Shown: positions 12,264 to 23,859 of the stretch, in pieces
Position numbering within the stretch: position 1 is the first letter of the stretch
Layout of the letters: each line of letters starts with the position of its first letter
Assembly (NCBI RefSeq): GCF_964355755.1
Contig: NC_092677.1
Span: 26,070,101 to 26,134,100, forward strand
Source of the DNA: Antedon mediterranea
Taxonomy: Eukaryota > Echinodermata > Crinoidea > Comatulida > Antedonidae
Reading direction: 5' to 3'
DNA length: 64,000 nt
Translations under genes and position numbers: made by a program
Notes under the pieces: generated by a model
Database searches by the model: none
What the model was told of the DNA's origin: nothing
What the model saw: only the letters and a program-made list of their open reading frames with translations

Positions 12264-12357
12264 AACTTCGAAGTTTCAAAGATTTTAAAGAAAGTAAATG
12301 AAAGTTACCAAGAGCAACAAGTTCTGTCGCAAGTTGCCGTGAGACCAACAACACTAG
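12264..12357 (+). CDS. Unrecognised protein, internal exon (3rd from last)
   Basis: A 94-nt exon between a TTTTCAG acceptor and a GTAAAC donor. Only one frame is open; it gives 31 codons starting NFEVSKILKKVNESY and ends with one base (G) of a split Ala codon. That phase fits exactly the exon at 17933, which starts with the other two bases. The peptide is charged and likely helical (KILKK, QEQQ). I do not recognise the family. Earlier exons should lie upstream, but none was identified in positions 1-12263. The call rests on splice sites, open frame and phase match, not on homology. Confidence 0.72.
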
Positions 12358-13423
12358 GTAAACTACATTATTCAATAATAACTTCTAATTATAACAACTA
12401 TCTCCTAAACAATTTTTATTTGGAGATGTCTTCTACAGTCACAAATCTTTACACTTTTGGCCAAACTCTATTTAAACTAAAATGAAACGCACATTAATAA
12501 TGAAGGAAATTAAGAAACTAAATACCGCCCTCTATTGTTCACTGTCTACTTTTAGTGAGTATTTTATTAGAAAAAATTATCATGATTTGTAATTGCTAAA
12601 AAAATTATTGCAATAATATTATGTGTTTCTTGTTATGTAGTTATTGCTATGGATTAAGAAAGCAATAAATACAGCTGTTATTGGCATGTTACCAAATGTA
12701 TTGGTAATTAATCCATAAAAACTATACGTGAGAAAAGCGAGTTGATGATTGATGATTAGTGACAAGGTTTCAACAGCTTCATAATGTTAACACATTTGTT
12801 TTTTGACAAACGTATATAATTAGGTCCTGTGGGAGATTTAATACCATCGCTGTAATCAGGGTATTTGCATTTGAATAATCAAAAAGAAGTGTACCTACTC
12901 AAGTACCTACTTTTTACTCTGAATATTAATGCAAAATAGTTATTATGATGTAATTAAGTGGGTTGACATTCACAATGTTACAAACTTGAGGAGTATGCTG
13001 ATCAGAATATCAAGTTTTTTTGTGTGGTATTTGCATGGAAATACTGTAAATCCCAACATTTTCGCGGTTTTACATTTCCAACTATTTTGTTATCTTTTAT
13101 TTTCATGATTTGAGTTTCTTGTCGTCTTCTACAATTTGGCGAACCAAATTGGTGATTGTATTTGTATCAAACAATTGAATAGCGTCAGTAAAATGAGTGA
13201 ATACGCGATTGTAAATTTAGGGATGTAAATAAATAAACATTTTGGCTACACAGTGTGCGAGGCATCATCAGTATGACTCTACCAGAAAAAGCATGCGTTT
13301 TATTTTCAAATAAATAATAATATAGTTCCCACCTTGAGATTTTCTAAACCTATGGATGGATGGATGGATAAACTATTTCATAATTTATAATTACTATTAT
13401 AATAATTATAATTAATAAGTCTC
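12358..13423 (+). other. Intron sequence, no further feature
   Basis: First part of the intron between the exons at 12264 and 17933; AT-rich, no coding signal. Confidence 0.5.
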
Positions 13424-13605
13424 ATTTGAGGAGTGGAGTTAGGATTAAACTCTGGATCTTTGGATTGGAAGGCGAGCATGTTAACCACCAAGAAGCTACA
13501 GCATCACTACTAGCCACAGCTCCACTACTAGCTACAGCTTCACTACTAGCTACAGCTCCACTACTAGCTATAGACAGCTCTACTATTAGCTACAGCTCCA
13601 CTTTT
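13424..13605 (-). mobile_element. SINE head remnant with 18-bp minisatellite
   Basis: On the - strand it has TAGCTTCTTGGTGGTTAACA and GCTCGCCTTCCAATCC, matching the SINE at 9563 over box A and beyond. Beside it are about six units of CTACAGCTCCACTACTAG (13490-13605), an expansion of the first bases of the SINE head. Confidence 0.65.
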
Positions 13606-13875
13606 TTATTTAATTTATTTTTTTATCAAACTTTGTTTAATGAGGGTGACCCACTACTAGCTACATTTGAGCTTACATACAAGAAACACAGAAAGTACTG
13701 TTGTGAAAGATGAGGATTAGGAGATGTAATAGGCATCTAGTGAACTTGCTTGACAGACCTCGATAGACACTTAGACCAAGGCACAAACAAATGACCGACT
13801 TTGAATGAACTGACTGTGAAAGAAGTGAAACTGCAAATGACCTCCAACTTTAGGGCATCTGAATTGATTGATTCT

Positions 13876-14081
13876 GAACGCTGCTGTTTTAGAGGATGAG
13901 TTTGTACAAATGATTATTTAATTCCTAAAATGAGCTTGAGTCAGAAGGAAGAATTCTTAACTTATTTGACAGCGTCTGAACGCTGCTGTTTGAGAGGATG
14001 AGTTTGTACAACTGATTATTTAATTCCTAAAATGAGCTTGAGTCAGAAGGAAGAATTCTTAACTTATTTGACAGCGTCATA
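13876..14081. repeat. Near-perfect tandem duplication, about 103 bp
   Basis: GAACGCTGCTGTTTTAGAGG through GACAGCGTC occurs twice head to tail (13876-13978, 13979-14081) with only two or three differences. This indicates a recent event in the intron. Confidence 0.9.
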
Positions 14082-14174
14082 AATTAAAAACACTCTTGTG
14101 GTTGTGCACTGGGAACCTTATTTGGTGTCATTTTTGCTGTTTTAAAACACACAATTGCATTTCGGTCCAGAAAT

Positions 14175-14410
14175 ATTAAAGATGTATTGTCCCCCGAAAA
14201 ATTGAAAAATGAAGATTAATTAAATTAGACTCTGAATAGGTTATTTTGTAGTTTTTTATTTTATTTCTTTATTCTGATATAAAATCAATAGGATAAAAAC
14301 ACAAAAAAGTACCGAGACGGCAAACTTATTTCCATTGTGGTCCTAATCTTTAAATAAAGTTACTCATTTCTGTAGAAAAAAAATGATAAAATAAATAAAT
14401 TTTAGTTATT
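14175..14410. mobile_element. Family C element, copy 5 (left half, interrupted)
   Basis: Left end ATTAAAGATGTATTGTCCCC and AATAGGTTATTTTGTAGTTT match the family. It is then broken by a sequence with CCGAGACGGCAAAC and CCATTGTGGTCCTA, and resumes at AAAGTTACTCATTTCTGTAG. The right end is missing. Confidence 0.75.
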
Positions 14411-14419
14411 AAAGGATGT

Positions 14420-14610
14420 TTTAGATGTCGTGAGGTGGTTTCCCAAATGATCGTAAAATCAAAACGGTACTGGGTATGACCAACTAGCGTTATTGTCACC
14501 AGCTAGTCATCCATTCATAGAAGTACTATTGTAGTAGCCTACCTGTACGGCGACCATAGAATGTGACCCGAGGCATGACTAGATTAGACTTGGCCTGTAG
14601 TTATTGACTT
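14420..14610. repeat. Dispersed repeat D, copy 2
   Basis: Has CGTGAGGTGGTTTCCCAAAT, ATCAAAACGGTACTGGG, CATCCATTCATAGAAG and GTAGCCTACCTG, collinear with 2510-2700. Confidence 0.75.
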
Positions 14611-14790
14611 TTTTATGTTAGCCCATGTTTCAATTTTGTCTGAATACTGCAAAAAATATGAGCTCATGTATTTTACGTAGGAAATTTGCCAAAATATTTA
14701 TCTTTTTACTAATTTTGACCTATAACCTAGACTAGTTTAAATGTACATAGTTAATGAATAGACTTGTATGATACTTCCTCCCAGTCTTAT

Positions 14791-15453
14791 TTACCTCCGC
14801 CAAGGAGGTATATGTAATCGATCGCGTGTGTTTGTTTGTCTGTCTGTTTGTCTGTTTGTTTTGTTTGTTTGTTTGTTTATTAGCAGGATTACTCAAAAAG
14901 TAATTACAAGGTCTTTACCAAAATGAATGTACAGATAGATATGTGGTCAAGGACCATTCCATTAAATTTTAGGACCATTTCGGACCACGGTCCCAATTCT
15001 GAACCACTTTTTAGTATACTTTTCAGACCTGCTAGTGTTAAAAAGATAGGACAGAATTTTTCAAAGCCGGCGAGCAGTCTTAAAGTAACAAGTAAAATCA
15101 ATTGAATTTTCTCGAGAACTACTTGTCCAAAAAACAAGAAGCAAGAGTTATAATTTGTGATTTGTAATTTTAAAACATAATTTGATTTAATGTGCACGTT
15201 TTTTGATACAAAACTTATTTCTTTTCAAATTCACTCGTTTGATTTTCGCGTTGCTGTTCTATTGTTAGTCAACTGAAGCTATTGTTAATTGAAAGGCTTG
15301 TTACATAACCATTACACCAAACTCGCATACACATGCTTGTAGTGAAATTAGCGTAAATCACAAACAGCATTAAGACACACAAATTTATATATATATTTTT
15401 TTTTATACCAGAGAAACCTTATGTAGGAGAATTTTACAGTAGGCTTTCTAGTT
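14791..15453. mobile_element. CTCCGCC-terminus element, copy 1
   Basis: Starts TTACCTCCGCCAAGGAGGTA and ends near GGAGAATTTTACAGTAGGCT. Contains a (GTTT/GTCT)n tract at 14828-14880. Shares both ends with the copy at 19701. The complementary ORFs inside are artefacts. Confidence 0.7.
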
Positions 15454-17058
15454 ATTAATGCATTGTGACATTTTCATTACTGCAAACATTTCTTTATAAT
15501 TGTTTGAAGCAAATTATGAATTATTAAAACATGAATTTGTTTCATTTGCCAAATTTCAGTTGAGATATTAACCTGTAGATCTCTTCATTATTAAATTAAT
15601 CAAATGCTTCAATAAATAAGAATTGTTTTGATGAATCAAATGAAATACAGCAATATCAGAGGAGACAAAACATTACAACATTCAAATGCATGTTTAGCAA
15701 AATTAAAAACATAAAAAAAAAAAAAAGTTACTGTTTTTCAGCAAGATTTGTTGATGAACAACTGGAAAGCATTTGTCGACAAATGCACAACATTTTTCAT
15801 TCCTGCGAGAGATGATTACTTTAGACATTTTTTGACGGATTGCTGTCATTTTAATTGCTTAGTACCATTTTATATACTTCCATTTTTAACGCCCCCGGTT
15901 TAAACGTTTCAAAAAGGTTGTGATAAAATAAGTAAATGTCTAATAGTCTGTTTCTACTTTGCTTGATTTCCACTATATCGTGTCACTATATCAATCATAG
16001 TTTTATTTCTAAAGCCTATCATGTATTGAAGTAGTTTTGAAACAGTCAGTTTAACCGTCATATTTAGCCTTGATTCACATCAATAATTTTTTAATCTCTG
16101 TCATGTCTTTCTCAAATCTCAATATATTTCAACAATTTCTTGTTCATGTGTTATACATTTTTGAAGTTTGAATGCATCATTTTAGTCTTTAATACAGTAT
16201 ATCGATATGTAGCCTCAGGTCATGGCTAATGTTAACATTTAGGTATTTTATAGTTTTTTTCAAATTATTCACCTGTTTTATACTCGATTTATTTGAGCAT
16301 TTTTTATTTGTTTCTGTCATAAGTTTTAGGTTGATGGTTTCTGAAATATATATATCCGTTATGTATCATATTTTAACTCTAGGTAGTTCAAACTAGTTGA
16401 TTTTCTGACCTCCTTCGTGTATATTATAGGTTATAAAATGTATGGTAAAGTATCAAGCTAAAATAGTGACATTTCTTGCTTGGTAAAACTTAACTTAAGC
16501 TTAAATCAGTAGTTTAAATGAATTCTATGCTTTCTTTTATTACAAAGGTAAGCTTCAGAGTAGCTTTCTATCTTAGTTTTCCAAGATATTTGCAAATAAT
16601 ATTTCTTTATTGACAATATTGTTGTTGGTTCATTTTTTTTTAGAGTCTCTGTTTATAGTTTTGTTTTATTTTGAGATCCTTTTTTATAACTGGTGTAAAT
16701 AATGTGTTTATTTCTATGGAATAAAATTGATTTGATTGGTTGATGGATACTGCAGGATGGAAGTTTCAATCGCCAATTAATAACCTGCAGTTATACCATG
16801 TAATATTATTTTACAACTCCCTGGTTATATAGAATCTTATTAGTTATTTATTACAGTACAGAATCTCAGAAAACCTCAACTCAATCAAAACCTGATTATT
16901 CAATTCATCTTTTATTGGTCTAATTTATATAAAAAAATTCTTGGTTGAAGTACAGACAATATTGATTGAAGTTCCCAAATTGAAATTGCATTTGTAAAAC
17001 GAGATTTTCCAGAAAATGTTGGAATGTATTAGGACAGTTCTCTGTAGTATTTCATTTG
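15454..17058 (+). other. Intron sequence
   Basis: AT-rich with no coding signal. 16620-16745 (AATAAAATTGATTTGATTGG at the end) may be an old LINE tail. Confidence 0.4.
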
Positions 17059-17236
17059 TAAAGCTCATTAGTAATTATGATGTGCCCAAATATGGTGGTG
17101 ATATGCCCAAATATGGTGGTGATATGCCCAAATATGGTGGTGATATGCCCAAAAATGGTAGTGATAGGACATCATAATGTCTATATATGAACACATCACG
17201 TTTTTTGTCACAGTTTGATAGTGTAGACAGAGCTTT
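17059..17236. mobile_element. Family A element, copy 5
   Basis: Right end TTGATAGTGTAGACAGAGCT is intact; the left end is shortened to TAAAGCTCATTAG. Four CCCAAATATGGTGGTGATAT units lie inside. Confidence 0.85.
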
Positions 17237-17932
17237 AGTTTAATCCAAAAATGCAAAATACAATTAAAAGTAAGACAATTTAAAACTATCAAAGAAGTGT
17301 GTTGATAAATGTTGTGTCATATTATGTTTAGTCATGCTTACTGTTTTCTACATGACTTAATAATTTCTACTTAATGTCATTCTTGAAACTAAAGGTCCTC
17401 TAATAAAAACGGAGAATAAATTATACTGATTTAACCATTTAAACAGCCAGATGTAGTATGTTTATCTTATTGTATTTAAACCTATGAAGTAAATGTTATT
17501 GCATTTTGTTAAAATTACCACATGAACATTCCAATTCCAAATCTATCATACATGATTATAGTAGATGAATGCTTATAGAAAAGTTCTATAAATAAAATGA
17601 AACAATTATTTTTGCCAATGGTGATTAACATTATTTTTCTTTGCTTTTTTTTATTTGGTCTGACTGTAAAAAATAGTTTTGTTTCTTTGAACATTTCAAT
17701 AATTGCTTTTCACAGTAAATGAAATAAATAAATATGTAAATAATGAATTTATTTTATTTTAATTTTATTTCAATTATACATCCAACAGCCATTGGAGATT
17801 ACAAGATATCTTAAACAGTAAAATTTTAAATTCATATATACAAAAGGAAAATAGAATTGAAATGAAATATAAAAAACAAAATATTAATATCATTAATTGT
17901 TGTTTTATTACTCTTTCTTATAAATTGTTTAG
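17237..17932 (+). other. Intron sequence before the exon at 17933
   Basis: AT-rich, nothing recognised apart from the acceptor. Confidence 0.5.
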
Positions 17933-18117
17933 CTCCAGGATCTCCTGTTAAAAAAGTGAGCATGCATCAACTGTTCCAAGCATACAACGAAGCAGATCTA
18001 CGTCAACACGAAGCACTGAAACACAGTCTGGAAATCTTCAACAAGAGGAAGCAGCTTAAGCAAACAAAATCATTTGATCGAAGTGCACCAATCCTCGACG
18101 TCACATTAAAACATCAG
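17933..18117 (+). CDS. Unrecognised protein, internal exon (2nd from last)
   Basis: A 185-nt exon with acceptor TTGTTTAG and donor CAG|GTAAAT. After the split Ala it reads PGSPVKKVSMHQLFQAYNEA, then a basic helical stretch (LRQHEALKHSLEIFNKRKQL) and a Ser-rich end with TKSFDRSAP. It ends on a complete codon, so it joins in phase 0 to the exon at 20359. Base and codon use is clearly less AT-rich than the flanking introns, which supports coding. The SPVKK and KSFDRS motifs look like kinase or adaptor-binding sites, which is speculation. No enzyme domain is visible. Confidence 0.8.
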
Positions 18118-18689
18118 GTAAATATTTAAATTAACTCACCAATTGATTCTTTATTTGTTTGATACAAGAAATTTTAATTTTTAGTAGTAACTGGCTATTT
18201 CTGTCATTACGGTTCTTTCGAAAACTAATGATGGGTAATAACTAAGGTTAATTGACTTTGCTAGGATATCATTAACTTGTGATCATTTCATTATGACAAA
18301 ATGCAACAATGGTTCTCGTGTTCGGTCACGAATCATTAATCATCTGGATTGTCAATATTTTTCTTGAAAAATTGCCTTTTTTCTTTGAACGAATTCTGAC
18401 TTTTGTGATTAGTTTGGTTTGAAGTATCCCCAATACTATAATTAGTGTACTTTGATGAGTTTTCTATCTAAAATTACTCTTTTTGAAAAAGTAATTAAAT
18501 ATGTTGAAGACAAAATCAAATTATTTTCAAAGGATGGTCCATTTCATTTTATATTAAAGTGAGTTCAGCAGAGAATATCAGGAAAAAAAAATTTCCAATA
18601 ACATTTTTATTGGAAAATAGTTGTTGATATAAATTTTACAGAAATGTGATAAATAAGTAACCAACTTCCCAGGCCAGATTTCAGGACTT

Positions 18690-18800
18690 TTCAGTTGCGT
18701 GCAAACGCGACTCTACAGCTCACTATGTCGGTCGGTCGGTTGCTAAACATGAATTCAAATTTGAGCACGCAACTGCAGCCATGTATATGGCCTTGTTTCT
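18690..18800. repeat. Dispersed repeat E, copy 1
   Basis: AGTTGCGTGCAAACGCGACT, a (GGTC)n run, and GAGCACGCAACTGCAGCCAT match the sequence at 33229-33296. Confidence 0.7.
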
Positions 18801-18834
18801 TCTCTTTACACCAAATAGAAGCTCAAAACAACCA

Positions 18835-19700
18835 TCCAAAAGATTGAAACTTTCTTTCTGACTGTTTTACTTTTTTGTTTTAATTGAGCTTTTTTTTCTT
18901 ATTTTATTTTTGTATCACCATTGAGATCCAGCCACTGATATCCACAGCATTGTCATTTTTTCAGTGCTTTTTTTATTTGTATCACCATTGAGATCCAGCC
19001 ACTGATAACCACACCATTGTAATTTTTTCAGTGCTTATTTTATTTGTATCTCCATTGAGATCCAGCCACTGATAACCACACCGTTGTCATTTTTTCAATG
19101 CTTATTTTATTTGTATCTCCATTGAGATCCAGCCACTGATAACCACACCGTTGTAATTTTTCAATGCTTATTTTATTTGTATCTCCATTGAAATCCAGCC
19201 ACTGATAACCACACCGTTGTCATTTTTCAATGCTTATTTTATTTGTATCTCCATTGAAATCCAGCCACTGATAACCACACCGTTGTCATTTTTCAATGCT
19301 TATTTTATTTGTATCTCCATTGAAATCCAGCCACTGATAACCACACCGTTGTCATTTTTCAATGCTTATTTTATTTGTATCTCCATTGAAATCCAGCCAC
19401 TGATAACCACACCGTTGTCATTTTTCAATGCTTATTTTATTTGTATCTCCATTGAAATCCAGCCACTGATAACCACACCGTTGTCATTTTTCAATGCTTA
19501 TTTTATTTGTATCTCCATTGAAATCCAGCCACTGATAACCACACCGTTGTCATTTTTCAATGCTTATTTTATTTGTATCTCCATTGAAATCCAGCCACTG
19601 ATAACCACACCGTTGTCATTTTTCAATGCTTATTTTATTTGTATCTCCATTGAAATCCAGCCACTGATAACCACACCGTTGTAATTTTTTCAGTGCTTAT
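18835..19700. repeat. 66-bp tandem array, about 12 units (Penelope-like tail)
   Basis: Each unit has TTGTATCTCCATTGAAATCC, AGCCACTGATAACCACACCG and TTGTCATTTTTCAATGCTTA. Units from 19150 to 19684 are almost identical. The length is a multiple of three, which creates a false 155-codon ORF (19217-19684). The start at about 18840 (CTGACTGTTTTACTTTT) matches the tail of the fragment at 940-1020. Confidence 0.92.
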
Positions 19701-20081
19701 TACCTCCGCCAAGGAGGTTATGTTTTCACCCGTGTGTTTGTGTGTGTGTCTGTGAACAGCCTGGAGGCCACAGTTTTTATCCGATTCTAACCAAATTTGG
19801 ACACAATGATCTATTCCCAAAAAGCTCGGACGAGTTCGAATTTGAGGGGGAAAGGTCATAGGTCAAGGTCACAACTAACAAAAAACTATTTTACTGTCTA
19901 GAGACCACAGTTTTGATCCGATTCTCACCAAACTTAGCCACAATGATCAATGACACATCATATAATTGTGGTTACATTTTGAAGGGTCAGGGTCAAAGAT
20001 CAAGGTCCACAAAAAAAAAAAAGTTATGTAGAGGAATTTTACAGTAGGCGGAGGTTTGTACTCTCGGAGTACCCTCTAGTT
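19701..20081. mobile_element. CTCCGCC-terminus element, copy 2, inserted in the 66-bp array
   Basis: Starts TACCTCCGCCAAGGAGGTTA and ends GTAGGCGGAGGTTTG through CGGAGTACCCTCTAG. ACCTCCGCC and GGCGGAGGT are inverted ends. Array units resume at 20082, so it split the array. Confidence 0.8.
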
Positions 20082-20270
20082 TTATTTGTATCTCCATTGA
20101 AATCCAGCCACTGATATCCACAGCATTGTCATTTTTTTAGTGCTTATTTTATTTGTATCTCCATTGAAATCCAGCCACTGATACCTACAGCATTGTCATT
20201 TTTCAATGCTTATTTTATTTGTATCTCCATTGAAATCCAGCCACTGATACCTATAGCGTTATTTTATTTG
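20082..20270. repeat. 66-bp array, remaining three units
   Basis: Continues TTGTATCTCCATTGAAATCC units after the insertion and stops about 90 bp before the coding exon at 20359. Confidence 0.9.
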
Positions 20271-20358
20271 TACTTGAAACACAGCATTGTTTTTTAGGTG
20301 ATTTTCCTATGATATTATTTATAATTAAGTAAGTTTTTATTTTGTGGTTTATTCACAG

Positions 20359-21750
20359 TTGAGTATAAAGCATTTTGATAGAAGGCGACTTAGACATATT
20401 GAACTTGAAGAAAGCGTGTTACATTTGGTAGCAGAAGAAGAAGAACCAATTGACATTGTTGATAAAAACAAATGTGATGATAAAAATAGGAAATTGGATG
20501 AAAGTAGCAGTGATGAAACAACGTTAGAGGGAAGGAATTTGGAACTTTCTGGAACAAAATCTGCATCTAAGTTGAAAGATGATTCTAGTGACAGCAAGAA
20601 TATCAATAACAGTTCCTCTTTCGAATCAAATTCGGAAGAAACAAACTCACAATCGAATGTTTGTTCAACTCAATTGGATACATCTGTAATTAAAGATATA
20701 ACTGGTTTTAATGATACCAATATCTCAAGTACTGAATCAAAGTTTAAAGAAATTGACTCAAAATCAAATATTTCTACAACTCAATTGGATAAATCTCAAT
20801 TGGATACATCTGTAATTAAAGATATAACTGGTTTTAATGATACCAATATCTCATGTACTGAATCAAAGTGTAAAGAAATTGACTCGCAATTAAATATTTC
20901 TACAACTCAATTGGATAAATCTCAATTGGATACATCTGTAATGAAACATTTATTTGGTTTTGATGATACCAATATTTCAAGTTCTGAATCAAAGTTTGAA
21001 TTTAAGAAAACGAACTCAGAATCTACTGATTCGCAGTCAGATACTATACAGGACACAACTGGTTCTGATCTATATAATGTTTCTGAGACAGATGTTATTT
21101 CTGAAGATGTTTTTGCAATTAATGAGGATGAACAAATAAGTTTGAATGACTCCAATAATTCAGATAACTTTAAAATGTTAGAAGATGAAAAAAGTGAATT
21201 TCTTGCTGATAAACGGACTGATGATGGAATCAAAAATGGAAACATTGTTGAAGAAAACCATGTCATGGAAAACAGTGAAGATGTTTTACAAAAGGTAGAA
21301 GATGAAGAAAAGAAGAAAGAAAATGATGAAAGAAAAATTAAAGAAGAAGAAGATGATATAAAAGGTGAAGAAAAAGAGGTAAGGGAATGTGAAGAAAAAG
21401 TAGATAAAAGAAAAGATGAAGAAAATGAAGAAGTAACTGGAAAAGAACCAAAGGAAATGGTAGATCTATCAGGTAGTATACCCTCTGATTCTTCAACTTT
21501 TACTCAAACACATTCACGAGGACATTCAAATGTCTCCGTAGAAGATATGGTCACGTTGACGTTAGACATGCGCGATAATTACTTTCGCGTCGAGAGCGAC
21601 GAAGATGCTATCGAAGAGAAACGTAATTGGGACAGAGACCGGCCGTCATTAGTCTCAAGTAAGCTTCTGAATACAAATACAGAACAAGCCATTGAGCATC
21701 TTGACAGTCCATTGACCGATTCAGACGTTGATAATCTAGTAGAAAGTTAG
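20359..21750 (+). CDS. Unrecognised protein, last exon: acidic, repeat-containing tail
   Basis: A 1392-nt terminal exon with acceptor TTATTCACAG, coding 463 residues and a TAG stop. The start (LSIKHFDRRRLRHIELEESV) is basic and helix-like and continues the previous exon. Next come a Ser/Asp/Asn-rich region, about 2.7 copies of a 42-residue repeat (20674 to about 21010), a very charged Glu/Lys segment of about 60 residues (about 21290-21470) that could form a single helix or coiled coil, and an end with SRGHSNVSVEDMVTLTLDMR. The last 70 residues are less repetitive and use more GC, suggesting a conserved terminal motif. No signal peptide, membrane segment or catalytic motif is visible, so an intracellular, largely disordered tail is likely. 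The family was not recognised. The gene converges on the receptor gene that ends at 32226. Confidence 0.85.
   Translation: MSIKHFDRRRLRHIELEESVLHLVAEEEEPIDIVDKNKCDDKNRKLDESSSDETTLEGRNLELSGTKSASKLKDDSSDSKNINNSSSFESNSEETNSQSNVCSTQLDTSVIKDITGFNDTNISSTESKFKEIDSKSNISTTQLDKSQLDTSVIKDITGFNDTNISCTESKCKEIDSQLNISTTQLDKSQLDTSVMKHLFGFDDTNISSSESKFEFKKTNSESTDSQSDTIQDTTGSDLYNVSETDVISEDVFAINEDEQISLNDSNNSDNFKMLEDEKSEFLADKRTDDGIKNGNIVEENHVMENSEDVLQKVEDEEKKKENDERKIKEEEDDIKGEEKEVRECEEKVDKRKDEENEEVTGKEPKEMVDLSGSIPSDSSTFTQTHSRGHSNVSVEDMVTLTLDMRDNYFRVESDEDAIEEKRNWDRDRPSLVSSKLLNTNTEQAIEHLDSPLTDSDVDNLVES
20674..21010 (+). repeat. In-frame 126-bp (42-residue) tandem repeat inside the last exon
   Basis: Units begin at 20674, 20800 and about 20926, each with LDTSV followed by GF(N/D)DTNIS and ESK. 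Units 1 and 2 differ at only a few bases; unit 3 is diverged and shortened. The unit length is a multiple of three, so the frame is kept. Confidence 0.9.
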
Positions 21751-22240
21751 AATGACTTAAATAATCAGTTTGCGTTTTTGCAATTATCCTGGCGACGATA
21801 GAGCTTAGTGCAGCGCTGGCAATAAGCTGTAATGTAAGCCTAGGAGCTTGAGTTCATTAGACAGATGTCGTCTTTATGTCGGATCAAGATAGATGGTTTT
21901 TTGTTAAACAATTATTCAGGCTCATTTGTTTTCTCAATATTTTCATCATTCCATAGATATTTTAATAATTATTATTTTTGGAGCTACACCAAAGTGCTAA
22001 TAACAAGTAAAAATTATTAATGAATTTTCTATCAGTTTGCTTTGATGGTAGACATTTTGTTTAAAATTAAATCATTGTAGTGATTAACCTTGTTTCTATA
22101 TAAAATGCCAACATGTACCAGTACTCACTGCCTGATAATATTCCAATATTAAATTCACGACCTTTTCTGTTTTTGGATTACAACTTGCTATCTAATGTGG
22201 CCTTTCACCTTTAACCACCCTCACCTCTGTATCTAATTTA
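21751..22240 (+). other. Probable 3' untranslated region of the + gene, end not resolved
   Basis: Follows the TAG at 21748-21750. No clear AATAAA was found close by. Confidence 0.4.
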
Positions 22241-22244
22241 TTCA

Positions 22245-22445
22245 GTATCAGGTAAATTCTTTGATACAGTGTCATACGTATCACATATGACGCCTGTATC
22301 ATATCTTCTGAATTACACCCAGTTTATACTACCCTCACCCCGGTACTGTATCTATGATTATACAGTATCAGGAAAATCCTGTGATACATATGTATCACTA
22401 TATGACGCCTTTATCATATCTTCTGAGTTACACTCAGTTTGCCCT
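22245..22445. repeat. Duplicated segment, about 110 bp x2, related to the 8.2-kb minisatellite
   Basis: CAGTATCAGG(T/A)AAAT-C, TGATAC, GTATCAC, GACGCC-GTATCATATCTTCTGA and TACAC-CAGTTT occur twice in order. The GATACA and CACATATGA motifs echo the array at 8160-8400. Confidence 0.75.
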
Positions 22446-23859
22446 ATCCTATAGTAGTGTTAAGGTTGCTGCTACCAACTGTAGTAGTCTGGAAACACAG
22501 TCATCCTAAAGAAATTAGCCTCCCCGTCTATTGCCGCGTATTTAAGTGGTGATTATTTGAGTTGGGTAATGGCTATGTTTTCCCATGTTGATTTTTTCAC
22601 AGAAATGCAGCCTTTTTATTTATTTCTGTTTTAAAAGATGAAGATAATTACTAGCGATTGAACTACATGAAAACTACCTGTTTCATAATTTATATCAGCA
22701 TTTTTTATTCGCGATGCACTTAAACCATTGAGTTTTGTCAATTATTTTAATATTCAAGTTGAAGTACTGTACCTCTAATAATGTATTAATTAGTTAACAT
22801 TCACTAACCGCGCACGCTATCTACGTGCGCTAAATACGTACATACACCCATGTTCGCTTATTATGCGTCGGTGGCCTATATAAATGGATAAACAGCTATT
22901 TCGTACACTGCCGTCACATGTGCACACGTAATGACGCGTTACAAGTAATACTGTATTAAGAAAGAAAAATAATATTTCTCAATGAAGAATTTTTTTCAAT
23001 AAGGGATGTCTCGGTGGTACGTCGACCATATCAAATGGAATTTTTTTCTGAACTGTCCTGTGTTTTGAGAACAAGATATGATATAATACCGTGATGAATG
23101 ACTGTCAACTTGTATCGTATCTGCAATAGATCGTCATTATGAACAAATTCTTTTTGAAACTCGGAAAACATAAGTGATGGATTTATGAAGATTTTCTGTA
23201 TTGCGAATATTTTTTTTCTCCACTTATATCTTTTTTTCTATCAGTAAATATATAGAGATAATAATATCTCTATGGTAAAATATATAGGATATTATATGTA
23301 AATAAAATATTTAGAAATTTCTATAAAACAAACGCTAATTCCATTTAAAACTCTTTAGGAATATTTGTTAATGTATTATAAGTATAATATCTATATCCAC
23401 CAAAAACACGTAAATTAAGTAAACTGTTTTTTATTACGTCAATAAATGATTTCAAAACAAATTTTTTAGACGATTTTGTTAATTATTGATTTACCCCCTG
23501 ATTCTCGTGACATATTTCATGTATCGTGCCAGTATCATGCAACTTTTGTAATACAGTGATACCGATTTAGAATCAATCGATTTTACGTTTTATTATTCTC
23601 TTATTCTATTATTCTCTCCTTATTAGTTTCGTTCTTTCATTTGTTTTTATTTTTAGCAAGTGTTTTCAGTTTGAATGAAAAGTTAGTAGGCCTTACAATA
23701 AAGTGAGAGATTGAAAAAAAAAAGCATTATATCCAAACATGGAGGAATTGTTCCTCGGGACACTGAGCTCGCCTTGCCAAGATAGGAACTCGTAACAGTC
23801 CTTTGATCTTGTCTGGCTGCGACACATCAACAGTGCTATTCTTTTATGTACATATTCAT
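22446..23859. other. No gene seen
   Basis: Intergenic, AT-rich. 23254-23280 has a small hairpin (ATAGAGAT/ATCTCTAT). Nothing else supported. Confidence 0.4.

Noticed and set aside
19217-19684. 155-codon ORF with perfect 22-residue repeats
   Set aside because: It is the 66-bp satellite read in frame; the unit length is a multiple of three and the peptide has no coding features.
20349-21266. Antisense Ser-rich ORFs
   Set aside because: Shadows of the Glu/Asp/Ser-rich coding exon on the + strand.
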